Shown: one piece after another, positions 8,687 through 17,475 of the stretch
How positions within the stretch are numbered: the stretch's first letter is position 1
How the letters are laid out: every line of letters starts with the position of its first letter
From: Pacificispira sp965223125
GTDB taxonomy: Bacteria > Pseudomonadota > Alphaproteobacteria > UBA8366 > Aestuariispiraceae
Reading direction: 5' to 3'
Length of the DNA stretch: 64,000 bases
NCBI GenBank assembly: GCA_965223125.1
Contig: OZ244984.1
Location: 2,976,001 to 3,040,000, forward strand
The notes under the pieces: generated by a model
Database searches by the model: none
The model's input: the letters and a program-made list of their open reading frames with translations, nothing else
Told to the model about the DNA's origin: nothing
Position numbers and translations under genes: made by a program

Positions 8687-9585
8687 AAATAGCTTTCGTC
8701 GGTGCCGTGGAATCGAGCGCTGCTCTGCTGCGCAGCACGATACAGGCCAATGCGCGGATCGTCGGTTTGGCGACACTGTCATCCGGCCCTGGCCGGATAC
8801 GGCATTCCGATTATGCCGATTTGTCGATCCTGGCACGGGATGCGGAAATTCCCGTATTCCTGGACGATGACGGGGACGGCGTGGCGCGCATGGTTGATCA
8901 GGTTGCGCCGGATTGCCTGTTCGTCTTTGGCTGGTCGCGTCTGGTATCGGGGGCATTGCTCGACAAAGTGCCGATGGGAGGCATTGGGTTCCATCCGTCT
9001 CCGCTGCCGGTGGGGCGTGGTCGGCATCCCCTGATCTGGACGATCCTACTGGGACTGACAGAATCCGCCGTCAGTTTCATGCGGTTGTCGCAGGAAGCGG
9101 ATTGCGGGGATATCGTCCTGCAGGTGCCCTTTTCCGTATCGGCGGAGGAGACGGCCAGAAGTCTGATGGACAAGGTTACGGGCACAGCGATGCAGGCTGT
9201 ACCCGCTCTGTTGACCGAACTCGGCACTTCGGGACTCGCAAATGCATCCAGACAGGATGAGCGCGGTGCCGTTGTCTGGAGAAAGCGCAGTGCGTCCGAT
9301 GGCAAAATCGATTTCAGAATGACACGGTCTTCCATCGACCGGCATGCAAGGGCCCTGTCCGAACCTTATCCGGGTGCGGACGCCATGCATTCCGCCGCCG
9401 GTTCGGGAAAGATTTGGGCTGTTTCGGCACCGGCGCGGCACTATGGCAATGTGATGGCAGTCGAGCCGGGGCGCGTAATCGGTTGCGAAGAAGGCTGCCC
9501 TGTGGTCATGACAGGGGATGGTCCGCTGGTTCTGACCGACAGTGATTTTCGTGACAGGGCACCGCCCGGGAGCTGGTTTTGCTGA
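8683..9585 (+). CDS. Formyltransferase-family protein, probable sugar N-formyltransferase
   Basis: The 300-residue protein has the methionyl-tRNA-formyltransferase-like catalytic domain: DCLFVFGWSRLVS, then FHPSPLPVGRGRHP with catalytic His104, and EADCGDIVLQ with catalytic Asp140. The family transfers formyl from N10-formyl-tetrahydrofolate to an amino group; sugar-acting members modify 4-amino or 3-amino deoxy sugars. The usual catalytic Asn two residues before the His is Gly102 here, so the triad is incomplete. The gene is followed directly by a PIG-L deacetylase, which suggests swapping an acetyl for a formyl group. It overlaps both neighbours. Confidence 0.8.
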   Translation: MKIAFVGAVESSAALLRSTIQANARIVGLATLSSGPGRIRHSDYADLSILARDAEIPVFLDDDGDGVARMVDQVAPDCLFVFGWSRLVSGALLDKVPMGGIGFHPSPLPVGRGRHPLIWTILLGLTESAVSFMRLSQEADCGDIVLQVPFSVSAEETARSLMDKVTGTAMQAVPALLTELGTSGLANASRQDERGAVVWRKRSASDGKIDFRMTRSSIDRHARALSEPYPGADAMHSAAGSGKIWAVSAPARHYGNVMAVEPGRVIGCEEGCPVVMTGDGPLVLTDSDFRDRAPPGSWFC

Positions 9586-10256
9586 CAGCCAAATCCGTAC
9601 TGGTACTGGCACCGCATGCCGATGATGAAACCCTTGGAGCAGGGGGAACATTGTTGCGGCTGCGCGCGCAGGGGGCCGACCTCCATTGGGTATTGATGAC
9701 TACGGCGGAGGGGGCCGGGTTCGATCAGACCTATGTGACGGCGCACAAGGCCCAGATCGCCGAAGTTGCGGCATCCTATCCTTTCGCGACGGTCAACGAA
9801 TTCGGATATCCGGCATCCAGTCTTGCGTCGCAGCCCATGGCCGACATCGTTGATCGGCTGCGCCGGATCGCATCGGAACTGCGCCCGGACATCGTCCTGA
9901 TCCCGCATGAAGGCGACGCGCATGACGACCATGGTGTGACTGCCCGCGCGGCTAAGGCGGCGTTCAAGAGTTTCCGGATGGGGGCTTTCGGAATTCGGGC
10001 CCTCTATTCGATGGAGATTATTTCGGAAACCGGGGCACTGGCGGCAAGTTCCGATCGGGCTTTTCTGCCGAATACGATTGTTGATATTTCCGAGATACTT
10101 GACCAGAAACTTGCCATGTTTGAACTCTTCAGAACTGAAATCCAAGCGTCGGGGCCAAGAGCACTGACGGCAATACGCGCACAGGCGGTTCTGCATGGTG
10201 CGGAAAACGGTCTTGGGGCGGCGGAACGGTTTCAATGCCTGCATCAGATCATGTAG
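9579..10256 (+). CDS. PIG-L family deacetylase
   Basis: The 225-residue protein carries VLAPHADDETLGAGG, the zinc-binding PHxDDE-type signature at its N-terminus, and HEGDAHDDHG, the second metal/catalytic His region. The family removes N-acetyl groups from GlcNAc-like sugars. The TTG start at 9579 overlaps the end of the formyltransferase gene. The pair could free an amino group and then formylate it. There is no signal peptide, so it acts in the cytoplasm, probably on a nucleotide sugar or the nonulosonic acid. Confidence 0.9.
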   Translation: MLTAKSVLVLAPHADDETLGAGGTLLRLRAQGADLHWVLMTTAEGAGFDQTYVTAHKAQIAEVAASYPFATVNEFGYPASSLASQPMADIVDRLRRIASELRPDIVLIPHEGDAHDDHGVTARAAKAAFKSFRMGAFGIRALYSMEIISETGALAASSDRAFLPNTIVDISEILDQKLAMFELFRTEIQASGPRALTAIRAQAVLHGAENGLGAAERFQCLHQIM

Positions 10257-10276
10257 TGCGGAATGGCATCAATGTT

Positions 10277-11368
10277 ATGATAGACAAGCTCAAAGACATC
10301 GAATCACTGTTGTGCTCGCCCGATTGCTCGATACGGCAGGCGCTGGCCCGGATCACGGATGCCGGGGTTCTGGCCCAGATGGTCGTGGACGGGGCGGGAG
10401 CCTTGATCGGGACGGTGACGGATGCGGATGTCCGTCGTGCGCTACTGCGTGGCGCGAATGTCGATGACCCGGTTACCGAATGCGTGCATATGGACCCCAT
10501 CGTGGGTCAGGTCGGTCAGGATGCCGCGAATGCCGCGCTGTTGCATGGCATACCCGGTCTTGTGACCTTTCTTCCCGTTCTTGATACGGAACGACGGGTC
10601 ATCGAAGTCTGGCTGAAGCAACAGTCGTTTGATCGTATGCCTGCACTGGTCATGGCCGGGGGAAAGGGATCCCGACTGGGTGAGATAACCCGGAATACGC
10701 CAAAGCCGCTGTTGAAGGTGGCCGGGGTTCCGATCATTGAGCATATCCTCAATCGCCTCGAAGTCGGTGGCGTTCGGCAGGTCTTCGTATCAGTACATCA
10801 TCTTTCCGGCCAGATTGCCGAATTCGTTCAGGCGCGCACAGGTGTGGCGAAAATTGACCTGATCGAGGAAACAGAACCGCTGGGAACTGCCGGGGCGATA
10901 GCCTGTGTGCCTGTCGGCACGGTTGAAGGGCTGATCGTCGCGAATGGTGATCTGGTCACGAAAACAGACTTTCATGCCCTGGAATCCTTTCATCTGCGAC
11001 AGGGTAACGATGTCACGATAGCGGCCGCCAGCTTCGAGGTGCCGGTTCCCTATGGCGTCATTCACCATTCCGCAGAGGGGATATTCCAGCGGCTGGAAGA
11101 AAAGCCGACGATGACCTATACCGTTTCAGCAGGGATATACGCCCTGTCGTCGGCGGCAATCGCATTGGTTCCGCCAAACCGGCGCTCTGACATGCCGGAC
11201 CTGATCAACCGCGCCAGGGCGATCGGATTGCGGATAGGGGTATTTCCGATTCATGAATACTGGCGGGATGTCGGACGTCCCGGCGACCTGGACGCGGCCC
11301 GGCGGGAGCATTCCGCCGATGTCGTCCTGATTGAAGATTCCCGCGTTTCCGAGGAGCATCAACAGTGA
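10277..11368 (+). CDS. CBS-domain sugar nucleotidyltransferase, PtmE-like
   Basis: The 363-residue protein has a pair of CBS motifs at about residues 8-115 (GTVTDADVRRALL is typical), then a nucleotidyltransferase domain beginning PALVMAGGKGSRLGEIT, with GGKGSR at 128-133 and the KPLLKVAG substrate loop. Campylobacter PtmE has this same CBS plus nucleotidyltransferase layout and makes GDP-glucosamine for the legionaminic acid route. A similar role here is inference. I chose ATG 10277 rather than 10235 because the latter overlaps the previous gene. The 3' end overlaps pseB as GTGA. Confidence 0.85.
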   Translation: MIDKLKDIESLLCSPDCSIRQALARITDAGVLAQMVVDGAGALIGTVTDADVRRALLRGANVDDPVTECVHMDPIVGQVGQDAANAALLHGIPGLVTFLPVLDTERRVIEVWLKQQSFDRMPALVMAGGKGSRLGEITRNTPKPLLKVAGVPIIEHILNRLEVGGVRQVFVSVHHLSGQIAEFVQARTGVAKIDLIEETEPLGTAGAIACVPVGTVEGLIVANGDLVTKTDFHALESFHLRQGNDVTIAAASFEVPVPYGVIHHSAEGIFQRLEEKPTMTYTVSAGIYALSSAAIALVPPNRRSDMPDLINRARAIGLRIGVFPIHEYWRDVGRPGDLDAARREHSADVVLIEDSRVSEEHQQ

Positions 11369-12393
11369 CTGATTTTGATTTCACCGATTGCGACCTGAAT
11401 GGCAAGAGTGTCCTGATAACCGGCGGTACCGGGTCGTTCGGTCGCGCATTCGTGCGCCATGTCCTTGATACATATAAGCCCGAACGGCTGATCGTGTTTT
11501 CCCGCGATGAGGATAAGCAGTATCTCATGGCGAACGATTTCGGTTTCGACTATACTGGCACCCATAACACGCGGCTTCGCTTCTTTATTGGCGATGTCCG
11601 TGATCGGGAGCGTCTGGAAATGGCAATGCGCGACGTCGATGTCGTGGTCCATGCCGCCGCGCTTAAGCATGTTCCAACAGCAGAATACAATCCGATGGAA
11701 TGCATCCGCACCAATGTTCATGGTGCGGAGAATGTCGTGAATGCGGCCCTGGCCTGCGAGGTTGAGAAGGTTGTTGCGCTATCCACCGACAAGGCGGTGA
11801 ACCCGATCAATCTGTATGGTGCCAGTAAACTGGCGGCGGATAAGATATTCATTGCCGCGAATAACCTCAGCGGCAAGCGCCCGACCCGTTTCAGCGTCGT
11901 GCGGTATGGTAATGTTCTGGGTTCGCGCGGCAGCGTCATTCCGTTCTTTCAGCGGCTGATTGCCAATGGAAGTGATCATCTGCCGATCACCGACGACCGG
12001 ATGACCCGGTTCTGGATTACGCTGGAGCAGGGCGTTGCCTTTGTTCTGTCCAGCATCGGGCGGATGCATGGGGGCGAAATCTTCGTTCCCAAACTGCCCA
12101 GCATGCGGATCACGGAATTGGCGAAGGCGCTGGCACCGAACCTGCCGACAAAGGTGGTCGGGATACGTCCGGGCGAAAAGCTGCATGAATTGATGCTGAC
12201 CGAGGATGAATCGCGGGTCGCTTACGATCTTGGCGACCGCTACCTGATCGCACCTGAAATTGCCTTTACCAAGGCGGTGGAGGATGCCCTGAAGGGATTG
12301 CCGAAGGTGCCCGAGGACTATCGATATTCCAGTGATTCGAATGATGTCTGGATTACTCCGGATGAACTTCGTGCGCTGATCGGTGTCAGTTAG
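11365..12393 (+). CDS. pseB: UDP-N-acetylglucosamine 4,6-dehydratase (inverting), PseB-like
   Basis: The 342-residue extended short-chain dehydrogenase has GGTGSFG at residues 20-26 for NAD(P), the HAAALKHVP motif near 96-104, STDKAVNP at 140-147 and YGASK at 151-155. The C-terminal GDRYLIAPE and YSSDSNDVW segments are typical of PseB. PseB removes water from UDP-GlcNAc with C5 inversion, the first step of pseudaminic acid synthesis. It starts at GTG overlapping the previous stop. The following gene is a PseC-type aminotransferase, which supports the assignment over the legionaminic LegB variant. Confidence 0.9.
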   Translation: MTDFDFTDCDLNGKSVLITGGTGSFGRAFVRHVLDTYKPERLIVFSRDEDKQYLMANDFGFDYTGTHNTRLRFFIGDVRDRERLEMAMRDVDVVVHAAALKHVPTAEYNPMECIRTNVHGAENVVNAALACEVEKVVALSTDKAVNPINLYGASKLAADKIFIAANNLSGKRPTRFSVVRYGNVLGSRGSVIPFFQRLIANGSDHLPITDDRMTRFWITLEQGVAFVLSSIGRMHGGEIFVPKLPSMRITELAKALAPNLPTKVVGIRPGEKLHELMLTEDESRVAYDLGDRYLIAPEIAFTKAVEDALKGLPKVPEDYRYSSDSNDVWITPDELRALIGVS

Positions 12394-12407
12394 GTCCGGT
12401 GCGCGCG

Positions 12408-13649
12408 ATGATCCCTTATGGTCGCCAGACAATTGACGAGGACGACATCGCCGCCGTTGTTGCGGTACTGCGCTCAGATTTCCTCACTACCGGACCGGCG
12501 GTATCGGTGTTTGAGGCAACTCTGGCCAGAGCTGTCGGTGCGCGCGAAGCGGTGGTCTGCAACAGTGGGACCTCGGCGCTTTATCTGGCGGCGCGTGCGT
12601 TGGGAGTTGGTGAGGGCGATACGGTGATCGTTCCGAGTATGACCTTTCTCGCAACCGCTTCGGCACCTTTCCTGGCCGGGGCGGAGGTGGTGTTTGCCGA
12701 TGTTGATCCCGATACCGGGTTGATGAGGCCCGAGGACCTGGAAATAGCGATTGGTGAGGCTCGTCAGCGGTTCCCGGACAGGCGGCTCGCTGCGGCTTTC
12801 GTTGTGCATCTGGCGGGGCAATGTGCGGATATGCCGACATTGAGACGGATTTGCGATACGGCCAATATGTTTCTGATCGAGGATGCCTGCCACGCTTTGG
12901 GCGGCCTGACGCGCCGCTCCGATGAAGCTGAGGCGGCGGGAACGGAAGCGCGGGTCGGGGACGCGCGCTGGTCGGATCTTGTCTGTTTTTCCTTTCACCC
13001 GGTCAAGACCATTGCGATGGGTGAAGGAGGGGCCGTGACAACACGGGATTCGGATATGGCCGATGCGCTTAGGCTGCACCGCAATCATGGAATGCAGCGC
13101 GACTCGGCCCGGTGGCGACATCGGGATATGGGTTTTGGCGAAGATGGCACCCCGAATCCCTGGTACTATGAGATGGTGACACCCGGATTCAATTTTCGGG
13201 CCCCGGACATTCTTTGTGCGCTGGGGACGAGCCAGATCGGGAAGCTCGACGGGTTCGTTGCTGCGCGTCAGCGACGGTACAGTCAATATGAAGCGGCGCT
13301 TGTTGCATCAAACCTGCCGGTTCGACCACCGGTCAGGGTGCTCTGGGGGCGTCCGGCATGGCATCTCTTCGCCGCACGTGTCGACTGGTCCGCGATGGGA
13401 ATGTCGAGGGCGCAGGGCATGGCGGAGCTGCGCGCGGCGGGAATCGGCACGCAGGTGCATTACATACCGGTTCATCGACAGCCATTCTGGCGTGATCGTT
13501 ATGGCCCGATGCATCTGCCTGGAGCTGATGCATATTATACCCAGACCCTGTCGCTGCCGCTCTATGCCGATATGACGGAAGCCGATGTGGATCGGACATT
13601 GGCTGCCATCAAGGAAATTGCCGCGACCTCGGAAAGGAGACCGAGTTGA
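12408..13649 (+). CDS. pseC: PseC-like UDP-4-keto-6-deoxy-sugar aminotransferase
   Basis: The 413-residue DegT-family enzyme begins MIPYGRQTIDEDD and has SDFLTTGPAVSVFE, the standard PseC opening. Other motifs are CNSGTSALYLA near 51, LIEDACHALGG near 156, and FSFHPVKTIAMGEGG with PLP lysine K200. PseC aminates the 4-keto product of PseB to give UDP-4-amino-4,6-dideoxy-N-acetyl-altrosamine. At 413 residues it is slightly long; the insertion around 170-190 (acidic, RRSDEAEAAGTEARVGDARW) is mild. ATG 12408 fits the family start; GTG 12399 is the alternative. The stop overlaps the next TTG start. Confidence 0.88.
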   Translation: MIPYGRQTIDEDDIAAVVAVLRSDFLTTGPAVSVFEATLARAVGAREAVVCNSGTSALYLAARALGVGEGDTVIVPSMTFLATASAPFLAGAEVVFADVDPDTGLMRPEDLEIAIGEARQRFPDRRLAAAFVVHLAGQCADMPTLRRICDTANMFLIEDACHALGGLTRRSDEAEAAGTEARVGDARWSDLVCFSFHPVKTIAMGEGGAVTTRDSDMADALRLHRNHGMQRDSARWRHRDMGFGEDGTPNPWYYEMVTPGFNFRAPDILCALGTSQIGKLDGFVAARQRRYSQYEAALVASNLPVRPPVRVLWGRPAWHLFAARVDWSAMGMSRAQGMAELRAAGIGTQVHYIPVHRQPFWRDRYGPMHLPGADAYYTQTLSLPLYADMTEADVDRTLAAIKEIAATSERRPS

Positions 13650-14389
13650 CAGTCACCACAATCGAAGATGACCCTGACGCGCCCTATGAGATTTTCATTC
13701 AGGGGGAGACAATCGATCTTGCCATACCGTCGATGCGGGCGATTGTCCATGATGGCTGGCATCGATGGTTCAATGACCCGGACGTTACCTGTTATTCTGA
13801 TTACGGACTTTTTCCGAACACACGGGAAGCCCAGGTCGCGTTCCTTTCTGATCTGCGCGGGGATGTCGGGCGCAAACGGCTCGGTCTCCTGATTCTGCCA
13901 AAAGGTGAAGACAAGGCAGTCGGAATTGCCAGTTTGTCGAATATTCATCCGATCCATCGTTCCGCAGAGACCGCAGTCGTGATCGGAGATCGACCTACCA
14001 GCCGTGGCGCTCTGTTCTGGGGGATGGAGGCAAAGGCACGCCTGGTTGAACACGGGTTCGAAACGCTGGGGCTGCATCGGATTGGGGGTGCCCAGGCCAT
14101 GCCGCTGTCGGATTGGCAGAACTATCAGGTGCTGTTCGGATTCCGACCGGAAGGCATCAAGCGTTCGGCGCATCGGCGCGGTTATCATGTCTGGGATTCC
14201 GTCCTGAGTTCCTGCACGCTGGAGGATTATCTTCGGGTCAAGCAGGCGAGGGACGGTGCCTATTGGCCCGGTCGAGCCAAGCTGCTGGACCTGATGCGCG
14301 GCGTGCCCCGACGCTCCATCGCGGAGGCGGTCAGTGCGGCAATTGACAGTGCCGTTGCTGATTACACCAAGGATATCCCGTTGGCATGA
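13646..14389 (+). CDS. GNAT-family acyltransferase with C-terminal extension
   Basis: The 247-residue protein has a GNAT core (about residues 25-180) with weak RimJ/RimL resemblance: a WFNDPDVTCYSDYG segment, the acyl-CoA-side IVIGDRP equivalent (AVVIGDRPTSRG) and a MPLSDWQNYQVLFGF segment near the end of the fold. About 60 extra residues follow. The TTG start overlaps the pseC stop and has GGAGA 5-6 bases upstream. In pse loci the gene after pseC is often PseH, so it may acylate the 4-amino group. It also directly precedes the acyl-carrier-protein module, so it could use a non-acetyl acyl donor. That link is inference. Confidence 0.72.
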   Translation: MTVTTIEDDPDAPYEIFIQGETIDLAIPSMRAIVHDGWHRWFNDPDVTCYSDYGLFPNTREAQVAFLSDLRGDVGRKRLGLLILPKGEDKAVGIASLSNIHPIHRSAETAVVIGDRPTSRGALFWGMEAKARLVEHGFETLGLHRIGGAQAMPLSDWQNYQVLFGFRPEGIKRSAHRRGYHVWDSVLSSCTLEDYLRVKQARDGAYWPGRAKLLDLMRGVPRRSIAEAVSAAIDSAVADYTKDIPLA

Positions 14390-15069
14390 GTATTTTCAGT
14401 TTTTCATCAGATTTCACCGTTTATGACGGACGTCACCATGTCTTGGGAGCGTCGGTTATTGCCGCGATGGATGACGGATTTCGCACTGTCTGTGGACTGC
14501 CCGCCGATGGCATTCTGAAGATCAAGCGTGCAAAATTCATTTCAAAAACAGGATGCAACGGAACTATTCACCTTTCGACTGGTGCAAAAGAACCATCAAA
14601 AGACGATATGATCGCGGCGATACTTGTTGGCAGCTTTGAAGGCCATGCAGTTTCCGGATGGTTCGTTCCGAACCCGGACCAGACCGTGACGCGCGACATA
14701 CCATCTGCAAACCGTATCACGCACCTTGTTCCGAAGGACGAGTTCGGTGGCAATTGTCAGGTTGAGGCTGACGAGATAGAATCTTTGTTAAGATGCGTGG
14801 TCGATGCGAATAAGCTCTTGCAGTTAAAGGGCATAGGCATTGCTCAGCGGTTCGGTGACAGTACGCTGGTGACTGAATTGGTATATTGGGAAAATATAAA
14901 GATATCGCCAACCAGTGTACCGTTTAAGGGCCAGATGAAAGTCCATAATCTGGCGATGCGTTATGATCGAAATCGTCTTTTTACTCTCAACGGAATTTCA
15001 CTAGTTCCCTATGGATCCCAGATGGCGATGGAGTTCCGTATGGCACTTTCGTTTCATGAGCGTATGTAA
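14386..15069 (+). CDS. Unknown protein, first gene of the acyl module (possible hotdog fold)
   Basis: The 227-residue product is not recognised. It alternates predicted strands and short helices, and ends with paired strands (SPTSVPFKGQMKVHNLAM, then LNGISLVPYGSQMAMEFRM) reminiscent of a hotdog-fold sheet as in dehydratases or thioesterases. I see no clear catalytic motif. It starts with ATGA overlapping the GNAT gene, yet its codon use is more AT-rich than upstream, and it is followed within 40 bases by an acyl carrier protein. A role in handling an acyl chain is plausible from position alone. Confidence 0.6.
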   Translation: MSIFSFSSDFTVYDGRHHVLGASVIAAMDDGFRTVCGLPADGILKIKRAKFISKTGCNGTIHLSTGAKEPSKDDMIAAILVGSFEGHAVSGWFVPNPDQTVTRDIPSANRITHLVPKDEFGGNCQVEADEIESLLRCVVDANKLLQLKGIGIAQRFGDSTLVTELVYWENIKISPTSVPFKGQMKVHNLAMRYDRNRLFTLNGISLVPYGSQMAMEFRMALSFHERM

Positions 15070-15108
15070 CACGGGCGAAAATCCAAACGCCGATAAAAGG
15101 GATAGGTA

Positions 15109-15327
15109 ATGGATCAGGATAGTTTTATCGCGGTTTTGCGAACGGTGAATATGGCCTCCGATAAGGAGTTGATTTCCATGCTTGATGAACCCATTCGAGA
15201 AACGGAATTTGATTCCCTTGATTTTGAAATTTTTCGAACGGCCTTGGAAAAGAAGCTGGGGCACGAAATTGATGAGCAATTGTGGCAGGATGCTGCGACT
15301 CTGCGCGCCTTGATGGAGGCGGTGTGA
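15109..15327 (+). CDS. Acyl carrier protein (first copy)
   Basis: The 72-residue protein has the carrier-protein signature TEFDSLDFEIFR, with Ser36 as the predicted 4'-phosphopantetheine attachment site, followed by helix III residues (LEKKLGHEID). It is slightly short and diverges from housekeeping AcpP, where DSLD is preceded by a longer acidic helix. It is a cytoplasmic carrier for a thioester-linked acyl group. The start ATG is preceded by GGATAGGTA. The stop overlaps the GTG of the LnmK-like gene, so the two are translated together and likely work as a pair. Confidence 0.85.
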   Translation: MDQDSFIAVLRTVNMASDKELISMLDEPIRETEFDSLDFEIFRTALEKKLGHEIDEQLWQDAATLRALMEAV

Positions 15328-16223
15328 GCGAGATCGTCATCGGTATGCCGCAAATGGCCTATTGCGGCATGTCTGAAAACTGGCTCTTCCGGCATGCTGG
15401 CTCGCGCCATTGGGATGCTTTATGCGGTAGCATGGGGGTTGAATCGAACAGTCTCGTGGATACGGAAGGTAGGCGCGTTTATTCTAGCTTCGTCGCGATC
15501 CAGGCGAACTTTTCATTGCCTCTAACGAATGTGCGCGAGAATGAGAGGTTCAACGAAGCGGTCGAACTATTCCGCTTTGGGCAGTCGCTTTACACAAGTG
15601 TCTACCGACTTATGGGCACATCCGGGTGTCTGACCCTTGAAATGACCACGAAGTTCGTGGCGCGGGTGAAGGAAAACAGCAACCAACTTGTTCAGACTAC
15701 AATCCGCGTGCCATCGATCTCGACGGCGACAGAGCGGGATGAGCCACCTGCCGTCATTGATCGCCATCGTGCGAATAGAGGGACCGTTCTTCCAGAAATC
15801 TGGGAATTCGATGATCGGATTCTAGTGTTACCGAAGGCGATGCGAGTCTTGGAACTAAGCTCTGCCCCTATCGCCGAGGCGTTGTACCAACCAACACCCT
15901 ATCTCGACTATAACGGGGCAGGGTTGTTGTATTTTGCATCTTATCCGACTATCGCCGATACGTTGGAACGCCGAATGGTTCAAGATGGCAACCTTAACCC
16001 GACGGCTGGAGAATGGGCTCTGCGTAGCGGAACAGTTGCACGAGAGGTCTATTATTACGGCAACCTCGATATCGGCAAGACTGTTCGCGGCGGCATGCAC
16101 GCTTTCAAAGTGGTTGAATGTGAAAGTGGTGTGTTCGCGTTGATGCATATTCGTTTGTCCTGCGAGGAAGATGGTCACCGGATCGCAGATATTTTCACGG
16201 CCAAATCGATCCTAGTGGTTTAG
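15324..16223 (+). CDS. LnmK-like / Pnap_2097-family hotdog protein (acyltransferase/decarboxylase-like)
   Basis: From GTG 15324 the product is 299 residues. Its start, IGMPQMAYCGMSENWLFRH followed by HWDALCG, matches my recollection of the LnmK/Pnap_2097 group of biosynthetic double-hotdog proteins. LnmK loads methylmalonyl from CoA, decarboxylates it and passes propionyl to an ACP in the leinamycin pathway. Here the gene overlaps an ACP gene (GTGA) and precedes a KAS III gene, so loading a starter or branched acyl unit on the carrier is a fair inference. The active residues were not verified. An upstream ATG at 15282 lies inside the ACP gene and is rejected. Confidence 0.72.
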   Translation: MSEIVIGMPQMAYCGMSENWLFRHAGSRHWDALCGSMGVESNSLVDTEGRRVYSSFVAIQANFSLPLTNVRENERFNEAVELFRFGQSLYTSVYRLMGTSGCLTLEMTTKFVARVKENSNQLVQTTIRVPSISTATERDEPPAVIDRHRANRGTVLPEIWEFDDRILVLPKAMRVLELSSAPIAEALYQPTPYLDYNGAGLLYFASYPTIADTLERRMVQDGNLNPTAGEWALRSGTVAREVYYYGNLDIGKTVRGGMHAFKVVECESGVFALMHIRLSCEEDGHRIADIFTAKSILVV

Positions 16224-16232
16224 GTAAAAGGT

Positions 16233-17195
16233 ATGACGATTTCTCAAATTGGAATCCGCCACATTTCCGAGTTCCGGCCAGTTGGGCGTCTTGGCAATCC
16301 TGAGATCGCCGAGAAATTCGGATTCGAGGAACTTTTTCTGAGCCGCAAAATTGGTATCGAAGTTCGGCCTGTTGCGAGTAAGCAAGAATTTTCAAGCGAT
16401 TTAGCCTGTGGAGCGGTGAAAAAGCTTGTTACCGAATGCGATCTTGTCATGGAAGCAATCGATTGCCTGGTGGTTGTTACCCAAACTCCAGACAGGATGC
16501 TGCCGAATGTCGCGTCGATTGTTCACGGAAAACTAGGTCTTCCGTCCCATGTCGCCGCATTTGATGTTAATCTTGGTTGCTCTGGTTTTGTTTATGGGTT
16601 GTCGGCTATCATCGGGTTCATGTCCCTCAATGGACTTTCGAACGGAGTTTTGGTTACGGCAGAGACCTATTCGAAAATTATAGATCAGGAGGACCGGAAT
16701 ACGATTCCATTGTTCGGTGATGCCGCTACAGCTACTTGGGTAACATCCTCTCGACCAGTATATGGTATAGGTATGGGTAGCTTCGGTACTGAAGGAGCGG
16801 GAGAGTCGGTCGTTTATCATTCCGGCATGGTCGGGACCGATGGGGTTCTTGTCATGGATGGCAGGGAGATATTCAATTTCATGATGCGCGCTGTTCCCGG
16901 CGCGCTGGATGATTGTTTGAGCAAGAATGACCTCAGGAAGGAGAGTATCGGACTTTGGGTGTTTCATCAGGCGAGTCGATTCATGCTTGAATCTCTGATC
17001 AAGCGTTTGGAAATCGATAAAAGTATTGTACCTATTGATGTCATAGAAAGCGGCAATACTGTGTCTTCAACTATACCTTATGTTTTGTCCCGCCATGTAT
17101 TTTCCGCCGATATACATTCACGGGCAGAGATAATTCTGATCTGTGGTTTTGGAGTTGGATTGTCCTGGGGCGTTAACGTGCTTCGTAAGATTTAA
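16233..17195 (+). CDS. 3-oxoacyl-ACP synthase III (KAS III)-like ketosynthase
   Basis: The 320-residue thiolase-fold protein keeps the full KAS III triad: Cys116 in NLGCSGFVYGL, His245 in VFHQASRF and Asn275 in ESGNTVSST. The oxyanion and dimer motif region IPLFGDAATATWV is also present. It should condense an acyl starter with a malonyl-ACP, rather than only transfer an acyl group as CerJ-like variants that lose the Asn do. It starts 9 bases after the LnmK-like gene and is followed by the second ACP. It is AT-richer than the flanking sugar genes and differs from housekeeping FabH by its cluster setting. Confidence 0.88.
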   Translation: MTISQIGIRHISEFRPVGRLGNPEIAEKFGFEELFLSRKIGIEVRPVASKQEFSSDLACGAVKKLVTECDLVMEAIDCLVVVTQTPDRMLPNVASIVHGKLGLPSHVAAFDVNLGCSGFVYGLSAIIGFMSLNGLSNGVLVTAETYSKIIDQEDRNTIPLFGDAATATWVTSSRPVYGIGMGSFGTEGAGESVVYHSGMVGTDGVLVMDGREIFNFMMRAVPGALDDCLSKNDLRKESIGLWVFHQASRFMLESLIKRLEIDKSIVPIDVIESGNTVSSTIPYVLSRHVFSADIHSRAEIILICGFGVGLSWGVNVLRKI

Positions 17196-17205
17196 GGAAA
17201 CTGAA

Positions 17206-17475
17206 ATGAGTGTGGTCAATCAGAGTAAAGTATTTGAAGTAATTCGGTCCATTTACACTGAAATTACAGACCGAAAAATCGAAGGTAGTGAAGATGAGGC
17301 CTTTCAGCGGGATCTGATCCGGGATGAAGGCTTGGATTCATTGGATCTTATCAACATGTTGTTCCGGATTGAGGAGGAGTTCGGCACAAAAGTGCCAGAA
17401 CCCGATATAGATAATTTTGACCTCACGAATATTGGAAACTTGGTAGCGTATATTCTAGAGCGGAGCAGAAAATGA
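17206..17475 (+). CDS. Acyl carrier protein (second copy)
   Basis: The 89-residue product has GLDSLDLINMLFRIEEEFG with Ser45 as the phosphopantetheine site, the classic ACP helix II signature, and an acidic C-terminal half (VPEPDIDNFDLTNIGNL). ATG 17206 has AAGGAAA about 6 bases upstream; the earlier in-frame ATG at 17143 lies in the ketosynthase gene. The stop overlaps the dioxygenase start as ATGA. Having two carriers in one short operon suggests separate loading and tailoring stations. Confidence 0.9.
   Translation: MSVVNQSKVFEVIRSIYTEITDRKIEGSEDEAFQRDLIRDEGLDSLDLINMLFRIEEEFGTKVPEPDIDNFDLTNIGNLVAYILERSRK

Noticed and set aside
15282..15323. Upstream ATG for the LnmK-like protein
   Set aside because: The extension lies inside the ACP gene and reads MAGCCDSARLDGGG, unlike the family; the GTG at 15324 gives the typical 4-base overlap.
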